DNA of 41,579 bases from Clostridia bacterium (lineage in GTDB: Bacteria; Bacillota; Clostridia; Oscillospirales; Acutalibacteraceae): positions 1 through 41,579 of the forward strand of contig JAFRNP010000025.1 in NCBI GenBank assembly GCA_017430145.1, written 5' to 3'. Numbering within the stretch: the first letter of the stretch is position 1; every line of letters starts with the position of its first letter. Positions 1 through 7,838 of this stretch are shown here, piece by piece. The translations under genes and the position numbers were made by a program. The notes beneath the pieces are model-generated. The model made no database searches. It was not told where the DNA came from and saw only the letters and a list, made by a program, of their open reading frames with translations.

Positions 1-363
1 ATGGGATACCGCACAACGGTATCTCCGCAAGGCGGTGACAGCGGCATTGACATCACAGCATACAAGGACGAGCTACCGCCACGGATTCTGGTTCAGGTCA
101 AGAGCCAGGACAGCGACATAAAGGAAGCGACCATTCAGTCTCTGAAAGGTGCTATGCGTGAAGGTGATTACGGACTCTTTATAACGCTTTCTAATTACAC
201 CAAGAACGCGCAGAAGTATCTGAACAGTACTCCGATCATTCGAGGAATCAATGGGACGGAGCTCGTGGAATTGATTCTCAAATATTACGATCTGTTGGAT
301 GACAAGTATCAAAAAATCATTCCCCTGAAAATGGTTTACATCCCAGTGTTAAGAACATACTGA
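1..363 (+). CDS. Mrr-type restriction endonuclease, C-terminal part (cut by window edge)
   Basis: The 120 residues match the end of the Mrr catalytic domain (PD-(D/E)xK fold) of type IV, modification-dependent restriction enzymes. Near the N-terminus is GGDSGIDI, the Asp-bearing strand, followed by the VQVK strand (residues 31-34) that supplies the lysine. ATG at base 1 is probably an internal methionine, since family members have this MGYR segment well inside the protein, so the gene starts before the window. The C-terminus (IIPLKMVYIP) looks complete. In the cell it would cut foreign methylated DNA. The fold is fairly sure; the specificity cannot be told. Confidence 0.8.
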   Translation: MGYRTTVSPQGGDSGIDITAYKDELPPRILVQVKSQDSDIKEATIQSLKGAMREGDYGLFITLSNYTKNAQKYLNSTPIIRGINGTELVELILKYYDLLDDKYQKIIPLKMVYIPVLRTY

Positions 364-413
364 CTTGTGAATGGTCAAATTAGTTTTCCATCTGACAGAA
401 AAAGGAGAGCCAT

Positions 414-737
414 TTGCTTATTAAGGATATTCCCACGGAAAATGCAAAAAGACTCATTTCTGCAATCGAGGATCTGCGACCTGGAATGAACGTTAAGGTT
501 ATTGCAGAGGACACAGCACTATTTGACCTCGGGCATTCGCATTTCATCCCATGTTCCATAGAAATTGAAGCAACGGAGGAAGAAATCGATGCTCTGGTAG
601 ATGAGGTTTATCAGATGGAAGCTGATGCCTGGAACTTTGATGAAAAGGAAATGATAAATCCTGATATTGCAAAGCTGCAAAGAGAATTAGAAGAAAAATA
701 CAAGAAATACGCGATAATCGTTATTTATCTCGGTTGA
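414..737 (+). CDS. small acidic protein of unknown function
   Basis: This is a 107-residue soluble acidic protein. The start is TTG, chosen because a clear SD (AAAGGAGAG, 400-409) lies just upstream and no ATG is available. Residues 53-66 are Glu-rich and probably helical, and residues 83-96 form a second charged helix. No signal peptide or membrane segment is seen. It lies 50 bp after the Mrr-like gene on the same strand and may be cotranscribed. I do not recognise the family. The last residues (AIIVIYLG) abut the repeat array that follows, so the native C-terminus may have been altered by an insertion there. Confidence 0.6.
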   Translation: MLIKDIPTENAKRLISAIEDLRPGMNVKVIAEDTALFDLGHSHFIPCSIEIEATEEEIDALVDEVYQMEADAWNFDEKEMINPDIAKLQRELEEKYKKYAIIVIYLG

Positions 738-740
738 GGA

Positions 741-876
741 GCACTATTTAACGATTACAGCCACAATTTAACGATTACAGGGCACGATTTTACGTTTATT
801 GCCACAATTTAACGATTACCACCACCTTTTTACGATTACAAGTCACAATTTTACGATTACGATCCATAATTTTCAC
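741..876 (+). repeat. six to seven imperfect ~20-bp direct repeats, transposon-end-like
   Basis: The unit is approximately CCACAATTTAACGATTACAG. Copies begin near 741, 761, 781, 802, 822 and 842, with a decayed one near 863; the core WTTWACGATTAC is best conserved. Multiple short direct repeats of this kind are known as transposase-binding sites at the ends of IS21-family elements. No istA or istB gene remains, so this would be a solo end. Family assignment is inference. Confidence 0.6.
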
Positions 877-892
877 TTTAAAAGCAAAAAAG

Positions 893-926
893 CCTGCCCG
901 GAAGACGATTTCCAAGGCAGGTTTTT
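893..926 (+). terminator. probable rho-independent terminator
   Basis: CCTGCC (893-898) pairs with GGCAGG (916-921), followed by five T. Six A precede the stem, so it could also work on the other strand. Confidence 0.55.
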
Positions 927-983
927 ACGTTTACTGATGGCGAAAGCCCATATATATCAACAAGTTCGGGTAAAAAATGAACC

Positions 984-1012
984 CCACTATAATTCTATCA
1001 AAATTATAGTGG
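984..1012 (-). terminator. terminator hairpin behind the tRNA-Leu remnant
   Basis: Eleven-base arms CCACTATAATT / AATTATAGTGG are perfectly complementary; on the minus strand a T run (972-977) follows a few bases later. It has the same position and the same loop-side bases as the terminator of the intact tRNA-Leu at 16017-16061, but the stem bases differ in compensating pairs. The two tRNA genes are therefore related copies, not a recent duplication. Confidence 0.65.
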
Positions 1013-1017
1013 AGTTA

Positions 1018-1071
1018 TGGTGCCGGTGGCGGGGGTCGAACCCACATGAACTTGCATTCACTGGCACCTGA
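1018..1071 (-). pseudogene. tRNA-Leu remnant, 3' part (anticodon to CCA)
   Basis: On the minus strand this is 54 nt from TCAGG in the anticodon loop through the 3' anticodon stem, long variable arm, T arm (GGGTTCGACCC) and acceptor end to CCA. It matches the intact tRNA-Leu(CAG) except in the acceptor stem, where it ends CACCGGCACCA instead of CATCCGCACCA. Nothing resembling the 5' half precedes it. Instead the sequence switches abruptly at 1072 to a motif also found next to the 5' tRNA half at 16241. It cannot make a functional tRNA by itself. Confidence 0.85.
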
Positions 1072-1095
1072 TGGTAGCGTTACCTCGGTGAACTC
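1072..1095. repeat. left copy of ~20-bp inverted repeat abutting the tRNA remnant
   Basis: Reading inward from the tRNA remnant the plus strand is TGGTAGCGTTACCTCGGTGA followed by ACTC. The mate lies at 16219-16240 in opposite orientation (minus strand GAGCGTCACCTCGGTGAAAC). The two share ACCTCGGTGAA exactly and AGCGT before it, with one Y difference and one indel. Confidence 0.7.
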
Positions 1096-1148
1096 TTTAT
1101 TTACGACGCCTTATGTTCGCGGATCGTTTATTTTTTCCGTCCTCTCAG

Positions 1149-2306
1149 TTATTCCCAGGTGTCATCCATATCAGCAAAGCGAAAATACAGATCCCACGCG
1201 CCGGCAAGATACCTGCGGCGCAGATCGTGATTGATCCCGTTGATGTTCTTCTGATAATACCGCATACCGTAGCACCATTCGCGCATTTCTTCATATTGAG
1301 GATCCTTCGGATCGTTCAGGATCCTTTGCAGCTCCGCAAAACCGTAGGGGCCGCCGCAGTCCTCCGGCGGCGCGTCTCCGGTCATTTCCGTGCAGACTGG
1401 CGCGGGCAGGTCCGCGTCTTCTATGATCTCCACCAGACGGATCTCATGCTCCCAGCCGTCGCCGAAATCGTATTCGTAGAAGATCCGGTCCGTCCCCGGA
1501 AAAATATCGCGCAGACGGGTTTTCTGCTCGTCAAGCACTTCACAGCCGCGCAAGGCGAAGAAATCTCCCTCCCACATGGACGGATCGGTGACGATCTGCG
1601 CCGGACGGCCGTTCCTTTTCACTTTGGTGATAAAATCGTGGCCATGATAGCCCTGCCACAGGAACAGCTGTTGTATGACGTCGTGCAGATAGTTCATCGG
1701 GAAATCCAGCGGCACCGTCACCCGCCGCACACAGGGCGTGGCCAGCTTCAGCGTCACGTCAAATACCCCTGCGCGGCATTGATACAGCCGCCCGTAACGC
1801 TCCTGCAGCAGCCGCGCCAGCTCCTCATAAACGGCAAAAACTACTTTCTCTCCGTCGACGGTAATCATCCGGAGGTCGTCGTTGATCTTCGGCAGCAGCA
1901 TCGTCTGAAAGGGATCGTTCGGTTCATAACAATTGGTGAACCATTCGATCCGTTTGCAGAATTGGTTCAGCCGGGTCACGGCGGAGCGGTCCGTATTTTT
2001 GCACAGCGTTGCCGGGAAAGCGCAGTCGGCCAGGTACCGGTCGATCACGTCGCCGGAGATGTTTTCCGAGGCCAACACATTCCGCAGCCCGGCTTCCAGC
2101 TTGCTTTGGATGTTCTTTTTATCCTTGGCTGTGATCCCGTACAGGAGGAACCCGCAGCCGGACGCCTCATGGAAGACGGCGATGCACTTTCTCCGGTTCA
2201 GCACCAGAAGGTTGGCGGAAAAGGCAAATAGCGGCTCTTCCGTCCCGGGCGTCTGCGGTGTGATCTCCAGATAGTCCAACAGTTTTTTCGTGCAGCTGAT
2301 TTTCAT
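1149..2306 (-). CDS. DUF6933 / plasmid pRiA4b ORF-3-like protein
   Basis: The 385-residue protein has two parts. Residues 1-~175 resemble DUF6933 (start MKISCTKKLLDYL, then a FSANLLVLNRRKCIAVFHE strand). Residues ~195-340 are the pRiA4b ORF-3 domain, recognised by YDFGDGWEHEI and by PPEDCGGPYGF. The domain is common in accessory DNA and its biochemical role is unknown. The SD is AAAGGAGGAGA. The start ATG overlaps the stop of a preceding reading-frame remnant (ATGA, 2303-2306), so translation was probably coupled to a now-truncated UPF0158 gene. The product is likely cytoplasmic, with no signal peptide. Confidence 0.8.
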   Translation of the reverse strand: MKISCTKKLLDYLEITPQTPGTEEPLFAFSANLLVLNRRKCIAVFHEASGCGFLLYGITAKDKKNIQSKLEAGLRNVLASENISGDVIDRYLADCAFPATLCKNTDRSAVTRLNQFCKRIEWFTNCYEPNDPFQTMLLPKINDDLRMITVDGEKVVFAVYEELARLLQERYGRLYQCRAGVFDVTLKLATPCVRRVTVPLDFPMNYLHDVIQQLFLWQGYHGHDFITKVKRNGRPAQIVTDPSMWEGDFFALRGCEVLDEQKTRLRDIFPGTDRIFYEYDFGDGWEHEIRLVEIIEDADLPAPVCTEMTGDAPPEDCGGPYGFAELQRILNDPKDPQYEEMREWCYGMRYYQKNINGINHDLRRRYLAGAWDLYFRFADMDDTWE

Positions 2307-2368
2307 GCGTCTTTCTCCTCCTTTGGATTTTCGGAAACCGGTCCGATCTGCTCGACGCCGTTTCCCAT
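2303..2368 (-). pseudogene. 3'-terminal remnant of a UPF0158-family gene
   Basis: The minus-strand frame reads MGNGVEQIGPVSENPKEEKD, then A and stop. The intact UPF0158 gene at 5256-5756 ends almost the same way (MENGVELIGPVSDNPEEEND). Only this C-terminal tail survives; further upstream the similarity ends. As in the intact copy, the tail carries the SD of the next gene inside its coding sequence. Confidence 0.7.
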
Positions 2369-2442
2369 GGTAATGTAATGATAATATCCATCAAACAAAA
2401 CAATCAACAAACGAAGGTATCGTCAGATCAATTGATTGGATA

Positions 2443-3294
2443 TCATTCCGGGTGATACGCCGTGCAGGTACATTTTTTGAATTTCAAACCGCTGCCGCAT
2501 GGACAGGGTTCGTTCCTTCCGATTTTCCGTTTTTTGGGGATTGCTGAATTCCGCGAATCCCGCATCAGCATTTCCGCAAGCGTTTCTCTTCCGCCAAACG
2601 GCGCAAAAGCAGCTTCCATTGCCGGTCGGCCGTCCGGAATATCCTCGTCTCTTTCCGGAATATCATCTGACAATACGGGTGGATGCTCGATCTCTGCCGG
2701 AGGCCAGCCTCTTAAAACAGGGTTCGGCATGACAAGGTAGGCCCCGTTGCCCAAATCGCGGAATCGCCGGACCTGATCCACCGTACGGAAATGTATTTTG
2801 CCGTATCGTTCACTTTCAAGAACGCCCATCACCCAGGATTTGTTGTCGCATAACGCCAACGCCTGATGAAATATACAATCGTGGGCAAGTTGTTCACACC
2901 ATTCGTCATCAAGCCCCAACTCTGTCTCGCCGAATTCAATGATTGCGTTTATCACCGGTATGTCTGGCAGTCCGGTTCTCACGGCAATCAATTCCTGTTC
3001 ATCGCAATCGAAGAAAGGTCCGTCAATACGAGCGGCCATAAACGATTCAAAAGCATTGTCGTCTAACGCAAGCAGGTGTTCCGTCACAAGTTCAGGCTCG
3101 TCCAATCCTTCCGTTCCCACACAACAGTGATACCGGAAAATATTCTCCGTGCATCGTTTCAGAACACGGTCGATCTGCGGAGCGGCGACGTCGGGATGCC
3201 AGTCGTGCAGTTTATAAATCACAAACGAAACCGGTACCGACCAGTAAAAATTGGCAAAGGATCCAAAAAGCTCTCCTAATTGTTCATCTGTCAT
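2443..3294 (-). CDS. SEC-C motif protein
   Basis: This is a 283-residue protein. The start at MTDEQL is preferred over an ATG eight codons upstream because GGAGGG lies seven bases before it. The body (1-~200) is an acidic, mostly helical region that I do not recognise. The C-terminus carries a SEC-C zinc motif, EPCPCGSGLKFKKC, then T and C; the usual form ends CC or CH, so the fourth ligand is displaced by one residue. SEC-C tails occur on SecA and on many accessory proteins, where they bind zinc and help contact partners. Its promoter region is nearly the same as that of the AAA ATPase gene at 7425. Confidence 0.7.
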   Translation of the reverse strand: MTDEQLGELFGSFANFYWSVPVSFVIYKLHDWHPDVAAPQIDRVLKRCTENIFRYHCCVGTEGLDEPELVTEHLLALDDNAFESFMAARIDGPFFDCDEQELIAVRTGLPDIPVINAIIEFGETELGLDDEWCEQLAHDCIFHQALALCDNKSWVMGVLESERYGKIHFRTVDQVRRFRDLGNGAYLVMPNPVLRGWPPAEIEHPPVLSDDIPERDEDIPDGRPAMEAAFAPFGGRETLAEMLMRDSRNSAIPKKRKIGRNEPCPCGSGLKFKKCTCTAYHPE

Positions 3295-3362
3295 ACGTTC
3301 GCCCTCCGAATGATTCATCTGAAAATAATAAACAAACCACGGCTAAAATCGTTTTTAATTTT

Positions 3363-3390
3363 ATTATAACGGAAGTACAGAAAAAATCAA
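3363..3390 (-). promoter_or_regulatory. sigma-70 type promoter for the SEC-C gene
   Basis: On the minus strand TTGATT (3385-3390), a 16-bp spacer and TATAAT (3363-3368). About 45 bp around it match the promoter of the AAA ATPase at 7462-7489. Confidence 0.65.
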
Positions 3391-3528
3391 CTGCTTCTCA
3401 TAAAGACAAACGTTTTCTGCCAGGTTCTTCGTACATTTTTATGGGTGACGGCAAAGTCTCCGTGTTCCCGTGTTTATGGCATTGGAAAAGGTCGCTTCCT
3501 AACGGCCGGTACCCTGAGCAAAGATGCG

Positions 3529-5277
3529 CTATTCTTTCCGCCAGCCGTAGCGTTTCAGTGCGGCGGTAAAAGCGTTGTGCCGCGGGAATTGGTCGCGGTA
3601 GATCGTCAGAATACATTGTTTGCCGTCCGGTTCGCCCCGGGACTCGAACACCTCACCCCAGGCGGCCAGGAACGCGGCGCTTTCCTCGTATTGGTTCCGC
3701 TTCTGCTGGGAGACGATTGCCTTTACGCGCAGATCGATCAAAGAACCGATTTTCCCAAAAATGGCCTCCTGCTGTTCCTGCGAGAGAGGGGTTCGGTCTG
3801 TCGTCTGCCGGAACAGCTTCATGAACAGCGCATCATCGCCCGTTCCTTCTGTTGCGCGAAGGCCGTGCATGTAGCTTTCCTCAGTGAAAGAAAGGGCCTG
3901 CATCGCCAACCGGCGCATGGCGGCGCATCCGCTGCCGGTCCTGCCGCTTCGGTCCAGCAACAACAGAAACAGGGCGATGCCGCATTTGAGAAAGGTGTTG
4001 CTCCATCCCAGTGGGGATTTCGCCCGCATTCCCTTTTTCAGAACCGTATCATAATCGCCGTGCAGGAAGAGCACGCCGTAATAATCAAAGACGGTGCAGC
4101 TCCTCCGGCGCAGCTCATCCTCCGCGTTCACCGCAGGCAGATAGCTTCTGTAAGCGTCAGCGGAAGGGGCATGAAGGCTGGAGATGATGTGATCTGCTGC
4201 CGCTTTCCATTTCACACCCTTGCTTTCTCTTACCAGCCGCAGATAATTGACCGCCGACGGATCGGAACGAAACGCCTCCAGCAGGCAGTTGTCAAACGCG
4301 TCCACGGCGTCCGTCGCCGACGCGGCGTGAGCCGTCAGAAGGGCTATTTCGCTGCGGATCACGTAATCCTCCGGGATGTTCGCAAGCGCCTCCTGCCCCA
4401 GCGACAGTTGTTCTCCCGGTTCCCGGTCGGCGCTGTCTGTGAGGAGCTTCCGGTACAGGCAGGGGTGCGTCCGGCTGAATTTTTGCGCGTATGCCCTCAG
4501 TGCCTGCTGATCCGCAATGCCGTCAAACGCCTCCAGGATCAGTCTTTGCGCCGCGGTTCCGGTCTGTGTCCCGAGATAATCGATCCATTGCGGCAAAAAA
4601 GCGGGAACGTCCGGCAGCTCGCGCTGCGCGTGCTGCATCACGTCTTCCAATCCAAGGCCGGAAGACTGCGCCAACCGGAAAAACGCGTACAGCGCCGGCG
4701 CTCTGTCCTGCGGGCCGTGCGCCATATAGGCGGCGTAAAGCGCGTCAAGCTGCACCGAACGGAGGTCTCCGGTCAACAGCTCATATTCAAACAGCGTTCC
4801 CAGCGAGAGATCTTCGTGGTCATAATCGCCTTCTCCATTGACCGTCAGATTCAGCAGCAGATCCGCGATCTCAAAGGCTTCGCGGAAGCGCTCCCAGTCC
4901 AGCAATTCCCGCAGGATCCGGATGGCCTCCCGAATGTCGTCCATCAGATGGTATGGATCCTTATACAGGATCATGGGCACTTCGTCGTTATACCAATCGT
5001 CGTATTCCTCATTGAACTCGCCGACCAGATACCGATCCGGGTCGTCGAACCCGGACAGCTTCTCTTTGATCCGCTCCGCCCTTTTCGCAAGATCCTGCGG
5101 GAGCGGATCGGCGGAGAGGGCCTTCTGCACCGAACTGGCCTCCAGCGATTGGAGGAACACGGTTCGCCGGACCTCCGGCAGTTGACGGGCTTCGTTATGG
5201 ATGAAAGCGGCCAGCGCTTCTTTGGATAACCGCGTTGCCGCTTCATCCACCTGCATTAAAAATTCTGTGATATGCAT
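3529..5277 (-). CDS. large helical-repeat protein of unknown function
   Basis: The protein has 582 residues, is soluble and almost wholly alpha-helical by composition, with many Leu/Ala-spaced segments that suggest TPR- or HEAT-like repeats. No catalytic motif, signal peptide or membrane segment stands out. An acidic patch near residues 80-100 (EFNEEYDDWYNDE) is notable. The start is supported by GGAGGAG about ten bases upstream, inside the preceding UPF0158 gene, which it overlaps by 22 bp. The two are therefore probably translationally coupled and may act together. I do not recognise the family and assign no function. Confidence 0.7.
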   Translation of the reverse strand: MHITEFLMQVDEAATRLSKEALAAFIHNEARQLPEVRRTVFLQSLEASSVQKALSADPLPQDLAKRAERIKEKLSGFDDPDRYLVGEFNEEYDDWYNDEVPMILYKDPYHLMDDIREAIRILRELLDWERFREAFEIADLLLNLTVNGEGDYDHEDLSLGTLFEYELLTGDLRSVQLDALYAAYMAHGPQDRAPALYAFFRLAQSSGLGLEDVMQHAQRELPDVPAFLPQWIDYLGTQTGTAAQRLILEAFDGIADQQALRAYAQKFSRTHPCLYRKLLTDSADREPGEQLSLGQEALANIPEDYVIRSEIALLTAHAASATDAVDAFDNCLLEAFRSDPSAVNYLRLVRESKGVKWKAAADHIISSLHAPSADAYRSYLPAVNAEDELRRRSCTVFDYYGVLFLHGDYDTVLKKGMRAKSPLGWSNTFLKCGIALFLLLLDRSGRTGSGCAAMRRLAMQALSFTEESYMHGLRATEGTGDDALFMKLFRQTTDRTPLSQEQQEAIFGKIGSLIDLRVKAIVSQQKRNQYEESAAFLAAWGEVFESRGEPDGKQCILTIYRDQFPRHNAFTAALKRYGWRKE

Positions 5278-5756
5278 TCGGTATCATTCTCCTCCTCCGG
5301 ATTGTCTGAAACAGGGCCGATCAGCTCGACGCCGTTTTCCATGGCCCATTCAATGGCGAGGCGATAATAAAATCTGTCCCGGTACCACTCCCACTGCGGC
5401 GTCAGGTGCAATCGCCGCAGTTCTCTTTTCGTCCGCTTGACTGCGCCTTTTCCTTGGGTACAGCGCTTGAGCCTGTCGTGCAGCGGCTGATTGTCGATCT
5501 CTTCTATAAAACAACACAGATCGGTATACTCGTCCATGGGACACGTGACGGGCAGAAAGATAAAACGGTTTTCTTCATTATACAGGATCTCATTCAGAAA
5601 ACCGCTTTCGTCCATTTCCGCGTCATGATTTGAAAACCGGTATAACTTACCGCAGCGGATATCAAGATAATGATACAGCCCCTCGCTTTTGCACTGCTTC
5701 AATATGCAAATCAGTTGATTCAACTCTATAGATCGGTTGATTTTGTTTTCCATCAT
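5256..5756 (-). CDS. UPF0158-family protein
   Basis: The protein has 166 residues. The family pattern is visible: LYHYLDIRCGKLYRF near the N-terminus, FIFLPVTCPMDEY at ~70-82, a RLKRC..GKGAVKRTKREL stretch, then WYRDRFYYRLAIEWAMENGV at the C-terminus. UPF0158 proteins are small, cytoplasmic and uncharacterised. The end of the gene overlaps the start of the 582-residue gene and contains its SD. A remnant of a second copy precedes the pRiA4b-ORF3 gene at 2303, so this family has been a repeated upstream partner here. No convincing SD is seen for this gene itself. Confidence 0.75.
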   Translation of the reverse strand: MMENKINRSIELNQLICILKQCKSEGLYHYLDIRCGKLYRFSNHDAEMDESGFLNEILYNEENRFIFLPVTCPMDEYTDLCCFIEEIDNQPLHDRLKRCTQGKGAVKRTKRELRRLHLTPQWEWYRDRFYYRLAIEWAMENGVELIGPVSDNPEEENDTECISQNF

Positions 5757-5819
5757 TCAGTTGTTCTGATATTTTGACTTGAAATGCGTCAATCGGGAAA
5801 AATACAACATGCCAAAGCA

Positions 5820-6134
5820 TTACCGAAAAACAAATCGGATGCGCTCTGTCAGGTCGTCGCTGAACCCATGCAGGTCATCCGGCGTGATGACGTCTTCATT
5901 CAGCAGGGAAAGAATATTCGTGACCATCATCGAGCGGGACATTCTGGCGCATACGCCCGTTTTCTGCCTGTCAGAGCGAATTTCTTTCTCAAGCTCCCAG
6001 AATTTGTCGGAGGCTTTGCCATCGCCGGACAGCAGTTCAGAATACGCTTGGGTTAGACGCTCCATATAAGCCTCCTGCCATCCGGGCAGTTTTTCTCTGA
6101 ACAGTTTCCAATCTCTCTCTTTTGCTTCGTACAT
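5820..6134 (-). CDS. small conserved Clostridia-type protein of unknown function
   Basis: The protein has 104 residues, charged and helical, with no membrane segment. It starts MYEAKERDWKLFREKLPGWQEAYM and has RSMMVTNILSLLNEDVI near the C-terminus. Similar short proteins are frequent in Clostridia; the label multidrug transporter sometimes attached to them does not fit a soluble protein with no transmembrane helix. It sits between the UPF0158 gene and the AAA ATPase on the same strand, with ~65-bp gaps, so it may share the ATPase transcript. The role is unknown. Confidence 0.6.
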   Translation of the reverse strand: MYEAKERDWKLFREKLPGWQEAYMERLTQAYSELLSGDGKASDKFWELEKEIRSDRQKTGVCARMSRSMMVTNILSLLNEDVITPDDLHGFSDDLTERIRFVFR

Positions 6135-6198
6135 ACGCAGAACCTCGTAATTGTGGGTATTGTTGTTATGAGCTGTGGATTCCCTCTGTGGGAAGGCG

Positions 6199-7425
6199 TT
6201 ATATCATCCAAATGGGAATGATATAGGTATTTCGGTCAATAGCGGTCAGTTCTTCGCGCAGGCAAAGGATGGCGCCGACGCCGCGCGGGACGGAGCTTTT
6301 ATCAAGGATTTTAAACGCGCTCGCCAATTCCGAACCGGGATTGGTCGATTTTTTGACCTCCAGCGGATGCAGTTCACCGTCGCTCTCTATGACGAGGTCG
6401 ATCTCATTGGCGTCCTTATCCCGATAATAGTGGAGAAAACAGTCTTTCGCGTCGTTGTGATATGTTTTTATGATTTCGGCGACCGCATAGTTCTCCAGAA
6501 CCGCGCCGTTAAGCGCGCCGTTCATCAGGATCTCCGGGCTGGAATACTTTGTCAGATAGGCGACCAGACCGGTATCAAAGAAATACATCTTCGGCGTTTT
6601 GACCGTTCGCTTCAGCAAATTGTTGGAGTAGGGACGAAGGTAAAAAATTACCCCGGATTTTTCCATCACAGCAAGCCAGCGCTTTGCGGTGTCGTCGGAA
6701 ACGCCCACGTCCTGCGCAATATCGTGTACGTTGAGCATCTGACCGGCGCGGCAGGCGGTGGCGCGGATAAAATCCGCATACTGTAATTTATCCACGCCCG
6801 GTATCATATCCGTCACATCCCGGTCAATGTAGGACTGGATGTAGGAACTGTAAAACACGTCCCGGTCCGTAAACTTACCGCTTCTGTGGCCGGGCATTGC
6901 GCCTTGCCAGATCCGCTCATACATCTGAAGGGGGGAAGCGGAAGCAAGCTGCGTTTTCCGCGCATGCAGGGCGGAAAGGTCAATGGAGAACGTGCTTGTC
7001 GCGCCGTCTGAGTAGAGCTCGCCTTGCGAAAGGGCGGACATATGCAGAATGGCAGTTCTTCCGGCCAGGGATTCCTGGGCGAGATCCATCAGACGGAAGG
7101 CCTGGGAACCGGTAAGCCAATAGGACCCCGGCACGGCGCCGTTGTCGATTTTTATTTTCAGATAGGAAAACAGCTCCGGGGCGTATTGGACCTCATCGAT
7201 CAGCAGGGGGGCGGGATGAATTTCCAGAAACAGCGCCGGATCTGTTTTCGCAAGCTTCCGTTCCTCCACGTTGTCCAAAGAGACCTTTGTCCGGTCGGTT
7301 CCTTCCATCAGGTGTTCCAGCATCGTTGTTTTGCCAACCTGACGCGGCCCGGTCAACAGCAGACAGGCATACTCTCTGCTGACCTGTAATATTTTCGGTT
7401 CTATTGTTCTTCTGATATATGCCAC
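6199..7425 (-). CDS. AAA ATPase with DUF4143 domain
   Basis: The protein has 408 residues. The N-terminal AAA domain has Walker A GPRQVGKTT (about residues 26-34) and Walker B PLLIDEVQ (about 73-80). The C-terminal DUF4143 region ends in a nuclease-like segment (NEIDLVIESDGELHPLEVKKS), in which Asp and Glu-x-Lys resemble a PD-(D/E)xK core. The start is GTG with GGAGGTGG just upstream. These genes are abundant, often multicopy, and of unsettled function. A promoter lies at 7462-7489. The length is normal and all motifs are intact. Confidence 0.85.
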   Translation of the reverse strand: MAYIRRTIEPKILQVSREYACLLLTGPRQVGKTTMLEHLMEGTDRTKVSLDNVEERKLAKTDPALFLEIHPAPLLIDEVQYAPELFSYLKIKIDNGAVPGSYWLTGSQAFRLMDLAQESLAGRTAILHMSALSQGELYSDGATSTFSIDLSALHARKTQLASASPLQMYERIWQGAMPGHRSGKFTDRDVFYSSYIQSYIDRDVTDMIPGVDKLQYADFIRATACRAGQMLNVHDIAQDVGVSDDTAKRWLAVMEKSGVIFYLRPYSNNLLKRTVKTPKMYFFDTGLVAYLTKYSSPEILMNGALNGAVLENYAVAEIIKTYHNDAKDCFLHYYRDKDANEIDLVIESDGELHPLEVKKSTNPGSELASAFKILDKSSVPRGVGAILCLREELTAIDRNTYIIPIWMI

Positions 7426-7461
7426 AATGAACCACCTCCGACCAAAATCGTTTTCAATCTT

Positions 7462-7489
7462 ATTATAGCCGAAATACAGTAAAAATCAA
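7462..7489 (-). promoter_or_regulatory. sigma-70 type promoter for the AAA ATPase
   Basis: On the minus strand TTGATT (7484-7489), 16-bp spacer, TATAAT (7462-7467). Sequence from the -35 to about 25 bp past the -10 closely matches that upstream of the SEC-C gene (3340-3390). Confidence 0.65.
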
Positions 7490-7525
7490 CCGTTTTTCAA
7501 AAAAACACATTTTTTTCACTTTACG

Positions 7526-7690
7526 ATGAAAAAAACAACCAGAATCGGACGTGCCTGCGCCTACATCAAACCGTTGCTCGTCCAGTGCGCCTTGTGTGCG
7601 ATCCGAAAGACATGCAATCCGGAAATCCGTCGCAGCTATGAAAACTTAAAAAAGCGCAGAAACCCACAAAAAGTTATCATTGCCATTGCA
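7526..7690 (+). pseudogene. IS110-family transposase, C-terminal remnant
   Basis: The frame from 7526 reads RIGRACAYIKPLLVQCA, then EIRRSYENLKKRR and KVIIAIAKIF. This is the well-conserved C-terminal (transposase_20) end of IS110 transposases, which carries the serine-recombinase-like half. Only about 50 codons remain, with no N-terminal RuvC-like domain. It runs head-on into the PIN toxin gene and marks the point where that gene is cut. Confidence 0.75.
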
Positions 7691-7838
7691 AAAATATTCG
7701 GTGCAGTTCTTCAATATTCGTTTCTCTCAAGAGACCTTTGTTCGGATAGGAAACCGCTTTGATATATGCCTTATACGGCGTTCCTGTCGGGTTCAAGGCA
7801 GCGAAAATCAAGATGTTAGTATCAATCAGAATTTTCAT
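7677..7838 (-). pseudogene. PIN-domain toxin, truncated
   Basis: The frame starts ATG overlapping the antitoxin stop (ATGA) and reads MKILIDTNILIFAALNPTGT, with the first PIN-domain aspartate at residue 6. After 53 residues it ends (EELHRIFLQWQ stop), where normal PIN toxins run to ~130-150 residues and carry three more acidic active-site residues. The break coincides with the IS110 remnant. A VapC-type ribonuclease function is therefore lost. Confidence 0.75.

Noticed and set aside
741-876. CRISPR array
   Set aside because: Repeats are ~20 bp and directly adjacent with no unique spacers, and no cas genes are near.
799-1071. 90-codon ORF across the direct repeats and tRNA remnant
   Set aside because: It is built from the repeat array, a terminator and tRNA sequence; no SD.
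3445-5229. 594-codon open frame on the plus strand
   Set aside because: It lies wholly antisense to the 582-residue minus-strand gene, has no SD or recognisable domain, and its composition (Arg/Gln/Val runs) is that of a GC-rich shadow.
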